From Streptomyces fructofermentans (GTDB taxonomy: Bacteria; Actinomycetota; Actinomycetes; Streptomycetales; Streptomycetaceae), in NCBI RefSeq assembly GCF_014651055.1, contig NZ_BMWD01000029.1, forward strand, positions 25,497 through 89,496: a stretch of DNA of 64,000 bases. Reading direction: 5' to 3'. The notes under the pieces are model-generated. The model saw only the letters and a program-made list of their open reading frames with translations. It made no database searches and was not told where the DNA came from. Each line of letters opens with the position of its first letter. The stretch's first letter is position 1. The position numbers and the translations under genes are program-made. Positions 59,463 to 64,000 of the stretch are shown here, in pieces.

Positions 59463-60799
59463 CGGACGGCCTCCGCCGGGGAAGCGGCCTCGGCGGCCCT
59501 GGTGAGCCGGACCCTCTCGGCCCGGTAGTGGCCGACCTGGCGCACCGACAGCCGCCACCCCGGCAGCTCCGCGCGGTCCCCGGGTGCGGGGATGCGGCCC
59601 AGCAGGTCGGCGACGAGCCCGGCGACGGTCTCGTACGGGCCCTCGGGGACCTCCAGGCCGATGCGCAGCAGCAGGTCGACGCGGCAGCTGCCGTCGGCGT
59701 CCCACGCGGGCCGGCCGTCCTCGGGCGGGGCGGGGACGAGTTCGGGCCGCTCGTCGAGGACGTCGTCGTGCTCGTCGCGGACCTCGCCGACGAGCTCCTC
59801 GACGATGTCCTCAAGGGTGACGACCCCGGCCGTGCCGCCGTACTCGTCGACCACGACGGCGATCGGCTGCTCCTCGCGCAGCCGGGCGAGCAGCGGCTGC
59901 ACCGGCAGCGTCTCGGGGACGAGCAGCGGGGCCTGCGCGATCCGGGTGACGGGGGTCCGCCGCCGGTCGTGCGCGGGCACCGCGAGCGCGTCCTTGAGGT
60001 GGGCCATGCCGACGATCTCGTCGATCCGCTCCCGGTAGACGGGGAAGCGGGACAGGCCGGTGGCGCGGGTCAGGTTGACGACGTCCTCGGCGGTCGCGGA
60101 GGACTGGAGGGCGCTCACCCGCACCCGCGGGGTCATGACGTGCTGCGCGGTGAGGTCGGCGAGGGAGAGCGTCCGGACGAAGAGGTCGGCCGTGTCCTGC
60201 TCCAGGGCTCCCGCCCGGGCGGAGTGCCGGGCCAGGGAGACGAGTTCACCGGGGGTGCGGGCGGAGGCCAGCTCCTCGGCGGGCTCGACGCCCAGGGCGC
60301 GGACGAGCCGGTTGGCGACCGAGTTCAGTCCGGCGATGACCGGCCGGAACAGGGTCGAGAAGGCGTGCTGCGGGCCGGCGACGAACCGCGCGACCTGGAG
60401 CGGCCGGGACACCGCCCAGTTCTTGGGCACGAGTTCGCCGACGACCATCTGCACGGCCGAGGCCAGCAGCATGCCGACGACGACGGCGACGCCGGGGACG
60501 GCGCCCTCGGGGACGCCGACCGAGGAGAAGGGGCCGTGCAGCAGCTCGGCGAGGGCCGGCTCGGCGAGCATGCCGACCACGAGTGACGTGATGGTGATGC
60601 CGAGCTGGGTGCCGGAGAGCTGGAAGGACAGCTCCTTGAGCGAGTCGACGACCGTGGCGGCCCGTCGGTCGCCCTCGGCGGCGGCCTTCTCGGCCTCGGG
60701 GCGCTCCACCGTGACGAGTCCGAACTCGGCCGCCACGAAGAAGCCGTTGGCGAGAATGAGCAGGAACGCCGCCGCGAGAAGCAGCAGGGGGATGGTCAT
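59459..60799 (-). CDS. CNNM/CorC-family membrane protein (hemolysin-like), upstream copy
   Basis: This 446-aa protein has the full CNNM-CBS-CBS-CorC_HlyC layout. Membrane helices begin LLLAAAFLLILANGFFVAAEFGLV, and VVGELVPKNWAV is conserved. The CBS pair runs from ADLTAQHVMTPRVRVSAL to EEQPIAVVVDEYGGTAGVVTLEDIVEELVGEV, and a C-terminal CorC_HlyC domain follows. It overlaps the second copy by ATGA, so the two are made together and may form a heterodimer. It is probably linked to Mg2+ or other cation handling. Confidence 0.93.
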   Translation of the reverse strand: MTIPLLLLAAAFLLILANGFFVAAEFGLVTVERPEAEKAAAEGDRRAATVVDSLKELSFQLSGTQLGITITSLVVGMLAEPALAELLHGPFSSVGVPEGAVPGVAVVVGMLLASAVQMVVGELVPKNWAVSRPLQVARFVAGPQHAFSTLFRPVIAGLNSVANRLVRALGVEPAEELASARTPGELVSLARHSARAGALEQDTADLFVRTLSLADLTAQHVMTPRVRVSALQSSATAEDVVNLTRATGLSRFPVYRERIDEIVGMAHLKDALAVPAHDRRRTPVTRIAQAPLLVPETLPVQPLLARLREEQPIAVVVDEYGGTAGVVTLEDIVEELVGEVRDEHDDVLDERPELVPAPPEDGRPAWDADGSCRVDLLLRIGLEVPEGPYETVAGLVADLLGRIPAPGDRAELPGWRLSVRQVGHYRAERVRLTRAAEAASPAEAVR

Positions 60800-60921
60800 G
60801 CCGCCGCCTCGATGTGCCGGGAGGGGGCGGCGCAGGTACTACAGGACGATCCGTCCATCGCTGGAGGGAGTCACTCCTCGAATAGCAGGGGGCCTCCGCG
60901 TCCCTCGGGGGGACGGGCGGA

Positions 60922-60950
60922 GGCGGAGGCGCAACGAAAACGCCTCCGCC
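60922..60950 (-). terminator. Terminator of the rib-his-PH operon
   Basis: GGCGGAGGCG (60922-60931) and CGCCTCCGCC (60941-60950) are perfect 10-bp arms with a 9-nt loop; on the minus strand the loop reads TTTTCGTTG. It lies 50 nt after the PH-domain gene stop, before the CNNM genes. Confidence 0.75.
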
Positions 60951-61000
60951 AACAGATTAATCAAGACAGGGGCCCGTACGGCAGGGTGGAAGGCCGGGAG

Positions 61001-61477
61001 TCAGCCGTGATGTTCGTCGTGCCGCCCGTCGCCGTCGCCGGCGGCGTGCGCCTCGGTGAGGGCGCGCAGCGCCCGGGCGTCCCGGATCGCGCGCTCCTTG
61101 GCGATGCCCGGCTGGATGCCGAGCGCGGGGAGGCTGGTTCCGTCGCTGAGGTCGAGGAACACCCAGGGGTCGCCGGGGCGCAGGTTGACCCGCAGGATCT
61201 CCGCCCAGGCGAGCCGCCGGCGGCCGGCGATGTTGACGACGGTGACGCCGGACTCGTCGGCGACGACCTTGGGCCGGGCCAGCATCACGAGGACCCCCAG
61301 GAGCAGGGCCGCGGTGAACACGAAACTGGCGCGCTCCCCCGGGCCGAGCGTGTCCAGGAGCATCGCGACGGTGGTGATGACGACGAAGATCGCGGCACCG
61401 GCCGTCAGCAGGACGGCTCGGGTACGGCCCGGCCGGAAGGTGACCGGCAGGGCGGGCAGGGCGGGTGCGTCGGACAT
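61001..61477 (-). CDS. PH-domain (bPH) membrane protein
   Basis: This 158-aa protein has two N-terminal membrane helices (VLLTAGAAIFVVITTVAMLL, SFVFTAALLLGVLVMLA). A bacterial PH-like domain follows (PKVVADESGVTVVNIAGRRRLAWAEILRVNL, WVFLDLSDGTSLPALGIQPG). The tail is His/Asp-rich. GAGGAA precedes the ATG, 13 bp after the hisG stop, so it is the last gene of the operon. Its role is unknown; in several Streptomyces it follows hisG, as far as I recall. Confidence 0.9.
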   Translation of the reverse strand: MSDAPALPALPVTFRPGRTRAVLLTAGAAIFVVITTVAMLLDTLGPGERASFVFTAALLLGVLVMLARPKVVADESGVTVVNIAGRRRLAWAEILRVNLRPGDPWVFLDLSDGTSLPALGIQPGIAKERAIRDARALRALTEAHAAGDGDGRHDEHHG

Positions 61478-61490
61478 GGCGGGCGGTTCC

Positions 61491-62348
61491 TCAGAGACGG
61501 CAGGCGTGGATGGCCGTGGTCAGGATGGCCCGCGCGCCGATCTCGTACAGGTCGTCCATGATCCGCTGCGCCTCCTTGGAGGGGACCATCGCGCGGACGG
61601 CGACCCAGCCCTCGTTGTGCAGGGGCGAGACGGTCGGGGACTCCAGGCCGGGGGTGAGCGCGACGGCCTTCTCCAGCTGCTCGACGCGGCAGTCGTAGTC
61701 CATCATCACGTAGGTGCGCGCGACGAGGACGCCCTGGAGGCGGCGCAGGAACTGCTGGACCTTGGGCTCGGCGCCGTCGTCGGCGGTGGCGTCGGTGCGG
61801 CGGATGACGACCGCCTCGGACTTCATGATCGGCTCGCCGAAGACCTCCAGGCCCGCGTTGCGCAGCGAGGTGCCGGTCTCCACGACGTCGGCGATGACCT
61901 CGGCGACTCCGAGCTGGATGGCGGTCTCGACGGCGCCGTCGAGGTGCACGACGGAGGCGCCGATGCCCTGGTCTGCGAGGTGCTTGGCGACGATGCCCTC
62001 GTACGAGGTGGCCACGGTCCGGCCGGCGAGGTCCGCGATGCTGGTGGCCGTGCCGGGCCTCGCCGCGAAGCGGAACGTGGAGCGGGCGAAGCCCAGCGGC
62101 AGGATCACCTCGGCGTCGGCGCCGGAGTCGATGAGCAGGTCCTCACCGGTGATGCCGATGTCGAGACGGCCGGAGGAGACGTAGATCGCGATGTCGCGGG
62201 GGCGGAGGTAGAAGAACTCGACCTCGTTCACCGGGTCGACGATCCGCAGCTCCTTGGCCTCCCGGCGCTGCTGGTAGCCGGCCTCATGCAGCATCTCCGC
62301 CGCAGGTCCTGAGAGGGAACCCTTGTTGGGGACGGCGATGCGCAGCAT
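61491..62348 (-). CDS. hisG: ATP phosphoribosyltransferase, long form
   Basis: This 285-aa enzyme catalyses the first step of histidine biosynthesis, ATP plus PRPP to phosphoribosyl-ATP. It begins LRIAVPNKGSLSGPAAEML. The PRPP-binding region (GVAEVIADVVETGTSLRNAGL) and a C-terminal ACT-like regulatory domain (VALTPGLESPTVSPLHNEGWVAV) are present. The long form is feedback-inhibited by histidine and needs no HisZ. GGAAG precedes the ATG. It follows hisE by 61 bp. Confidence 0.96.
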   Translation of the reverse strand: MLRIAVPNKGSLSGPAAEMLHEAGYQQRREAKELRIVDPVNEVEFFYLRPRDIAIYVSSGRLDIGITGEDLLIDSGADAEVILPLGFARSTFRFAARPGTATSIADLAGRTVATSYEGIVAKHLADQGIGASVVHLDGAVETAIQLGVAEVIADVVETGTSLRNAGLEVFGEPIMKSEAVVIRRTDATADDGAEPKVQQFLRRLQGVLVARTYVMMDYDCRVEQLEKAVALTPGLESPTVSPLHNEGWVAVRAMVPSKEAQRIMDDLYEIGARAILTTAIHACRL

Positions 62349-62409
62349 GAGGTCGGCTTCCTTTGTTCGCGGGGTGGTCGGTCGGTGTGTGCGTCGGGTG
62401 GGGCGCGGC

Positions 62410-62682
62410 TCAGAGGTGGGCGTAGACGTCGTCCAGCGAGATGCCGCGGGCGACCATCATCACCTGGACGTGGTAGAGCAGCTGCGAGATCTCCTCGGCG
62501 GCTGCCTCCTTGCCCTCGTACTCGGCGGCCATCCAGACTTCGGCGGCCTCCTCGACGACCTTCTTGCCGATGGCGTGGACCCCCTTGCCGACCAGCTCCG
62601 CGGTGCGGGAGGTGGCGGGGTCCCCGGTGGCTGCCTTGTGCTGGAGCTCGGTGAAGAGCTCCTCGAAAGTCTTATTGGACAT
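62410..62682 (-). CDS. hisE: Phosphoribosyl-ATP pyrophosphatase
   Basis: This 90-aa MazG-like enzyme catalyses step two of histidine synthesis. FEELFTELQHKAATGDP is followed by the metal-binding helices KKVVEEAAEVWMAA and EISQLLYHVQVMM, whose ExxE and ExxxxYH-type residues coordinate Mg2+. The ATG at 62682 (MSNKTFEEL) is preferred over 62694. It is monofunctional; HisI is not fused. It lies between ribH and hisG, so riboflavin and histidine genes share a transcript. Confidence 0.95.
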   Translation of the reverse strand: MSNKTFEELFTELQHKAATGDPATSRTAELVGKGVHAIGKKVVEEAAEVWMAAEYEGKEAAAEEISQLLYHVQVMMVARGISLDDVYAHL

Positions 62683-62716
62683 GGTGGTCCTCACCCTACG
62701 CGGTCAGTGGCACACC

Positions 62717-63202
62717 TCAGCGCCAGGGTTCGGATACCGAGCGCAGGGTGGCCGCGGTCGCCACGGCGGCCGTCACCGCCTCGTGCCCCTTGTCCTCGTT
62801 GGAGCCCTCGATGCCCGCGCGGTCCAGCGCCTGCTCCTCCGTGTCGCAGGTCAGTACGCCGAAGCCGATGGGGACACCGGTCTCGACGGAGACCTGCGTC
62901 AGGCCGTTGGTGACGCCCTGGCACACGTACTCGAAGTGGGGCGTGCCGCCGCGGATGACGACGCCGAGCGCGACGATCGCGTCGTAGCCCCGGCCCGCGA
63001 GGACCTTCGCGACGACCGGCAGCTCGAAGCTGCCGGGGACCCTCAGCAGGGTCGGCTCGTCGATACCCAGCTCGCTCAGGGCGCGCAGTGCGCCGTCGAC
63101 GAGTCCGTCCATCACCTTCTCGTGCCACTGCGCCGCGATGACGGCGACCCGCAGGTCACCGCAGTTGCGTACGGACAGTTCGGGTGCACCCTTGCCGCTC
63201 AC
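62717..63202 (-). CDS. ribH: 6,7-dimethyl-8-ribityllumazine synthase
   Basis: This 161-aa lumazine synthase has AAQWHEKVMDGLVDGALRAL, LLRVPGSFELPVVAKVL, VALGVVIRGGTPHFEYVCQGVTNGL and PIGFGVLTCDTEEQALDRAG in the usual order. The catalytic His is in GGTPHFEYV. It condenses the RibA- and RibB-derived precursors before riboflavin synthase. The GTG at 63202 is behind GAGGAG, 20 bp after the ribA stop. Like other members it should assemble into a hollow pentamer-based shell. Confidence 0.96.
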   Translation of the reverse strand: MSGKGAPELSVRNCGDLRVAVIAAQWHEKVMDGLVDGALRALSELGIDEPTLLRVPGSFELPVVAKVLAGRGYDAIVALGVVIRGGTPHFEYVCQGVTNGLTQVSVETGVPIGFGVLTCDTEEQALDRAGIEGSNEDKGHEAVTAAVATAATLRSVSEPWR

Positions 63203-63222
63203 GTGTCTCCTCGTGCTTTCTG

Positions 63223-64000
63223 TTACTGGTTGCCGCAGGCCGACACGGTGGTCGTGTCCAGCCAGGGCAGGTCGTGCCCCATCCGGTCCCGCTTGGTGCG
63301 CAGGTACCGCAGGTTGTGCTCGCCCGCGGTCACGGGCATGGGCTCGCGTCGGACGACGTCGAGGCCGTGGCGGACGAGCGCGTCGGTCTTGTCGGGGTTG
63401 TTGGTCATGAGGCGCAGGCTGCGGACGCCGAGGTCCTCCAGGATCTGCGCGCCCGCGGCGTAGTCCCGGGCGTCGGCGGGCAGGCCGAGCTCCAGGTTGG
63501 CGTCCAGGGTGTCCCGGCCGCGCTCCTGGAGTTCGTAGGCGCGCAGCTTGGACAGCAGTCCGATGCCGCGCCCCTCGTGGCCTCGCAGGTACACGACCAC
63601 GCCGCGACCCTCGGTCTGGATGCGCTCCAGGGAGGCTTCGAGCTGGGGGCCGCAGTCGCAGCGCAGGGAGTGGAAGACGTCGCCGGTGAGGCATTCGGAG
63701 TGGACGCGCACCAGCACGTCGGCGCCGTCGCCGATCTCGCCGTGGACCAGCGCGACGTGCTCGACGCCGTCGACGGTGGAGCGGTACCCGTACGCCGTGA
63801 ACTCGCCGAAGACGGTGGGCAGCCGGGTCTTGGCCTCGCGGCGGACCGTGGGCTCCGCGGTCCGGCGGTAGGCGATGAGGTCCTCGATGGAGATGATCGT
63901 CAGCCCGTGCTTGCGGGCGAACGGGATCAGCTCGGGCAGCCGCAGCATGCGGCCGTCCTCGCCGGCGATCTCGACGATCGCGCCGGCCGGACGCAGGCCG
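63223..64000 (-). CDS. ribA: Bifunctional GTP cyclohydrolase II / DHBP synthase, 5' end cut by window
   Basis: The visible part covers the end of the RibB-like domain (GEDGRMLRLPELIPFARKHGL, IEDLIAYRR) and the whole GTP cyclohydrolase II domain. The zinc cysteines are in ECLTGDVFHSLRCDCGPQ. YLRGHEGRGIGL holds the catalytic region, and TNNPDKTDAL the substrate site. The domain supplies 2,5-diamino-ribosylamino-pyrimidinone phosphate to riboflavin synthesis. The protein extends beyond position 64000, so its start is not in the window. It is first among the genes seen of the leftward operon. Confidence 0.95.
   Translation of the reverse strand, partial: GLRPAGAIVEIAGEDGRMLRLPELIPFARKHGLTIISIEDLIAYRRTAEPTVRREAKTRLPTVFGEFTAYGYRSTVDGVEHVALVHGEIGDGADVLVRVHSECLTGDVFHSLRCDCGPQLEASLERIQTEGRGVVVYLRGHEGRGIGLLSKLRAYELQERGRDTLDANLELGLPADARDYAAGAQILEDLGVRSLRLMTNNPDKTDALVRHGLDVVRREPMPVTAGEHNLRYLRTKRDRMGHDLPWLDTTTVSACGNQ

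Overview
The window is a stretch of actinobacterial chromosome, almost certainly from a Streptomyces. It is very GC-rich, third codon positions are nearly all G or C, and GTG starts and stop-start overlaps are common. The right half carries Streptomyces core genes: rbpA, fxsA, a polyprenol-phosphate mannose synthase, a DasR-type chitinase promoter, an SCO1431-family membrane peptide and hisG/hisE/ribH/ribA. No transposase, integrase, tRNA, rRNA or CRISPR array was seen.

Layout. (1) 29-13020 holds a catabolic block for choline and glycine betaine. A reductase and a Rieske ferredoxin diverge from an IclR regulator. A rightward operon follows: dimethylglycine oxidase, monomeric sarcosine oxidase, a Rieske oxygenase of the quaternary-ammonium type, betaine aldehyde dehydrogenase, an APC permease and a GMC choline dehydrogenase. 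Together these would take choline to glycine. The operon begins with a 39-codon remnant of a mycothiol-dependent formaldehyde dehydrogenase gene, and two matching operator candidates flank the regulator. (2) 13088-20841 (minus strand) encodes a three-gene MukF/MukE/MukB-like (Mks / Wadjet JetABC-like) SMC complex without a visible JetD nuclease. (3) 21727-27289 holds a GntR regulator divergent from an MFS transporter, a DUF1445 protein and 5-oxoprolinase PxpABC, forming a pyroglutamate-use operon. (4) 27708-30912 has two GT4 glycosyltransferases and an SGNH hydrolase in one overlapping operon. (5) 31144-35417 has a HEAT-repeat protein, an ankyrin protein, a 64-aa membrane protein and an FtsK-like ATPase that lacks the P-loop lysine.

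(6) 35428-42631 has a MocR regulator divergent from a YczE-type membrane protein, a glycerophosphodiesterase and an MFS protein, then rbpA with a SigR-type promoter, fxsA and ppm1. (7) 43135-52851 has an amidohydrolase, an Lrp regulator, a small Cys-containing protein, a phosphotransferase with an unknown partner, an acyl-CoA dehydrogenase, a secreted GH18 chitinase and a TetR regulator. (8) 53005-60799 has a small membrane protein, a Tat-exported C39-like peptidase, a P-loop kinase, an EccA-like AAA ATPase and two CNNM/CorC proteins. (9) 61001-64000 has a leftward ribA-ribH-hisE-hisG-PH-domain operon, cut by the window edge.

A recurring oddity is long intergenic gaps filled with GC-rich direct or tandem repeats, several of exactly 9 bp. 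Another is a set of very strong palindromes, including a perfect 50-nt one at 58097-58146. Functions are assigned from motifs and remembered family features; no database search was possible.
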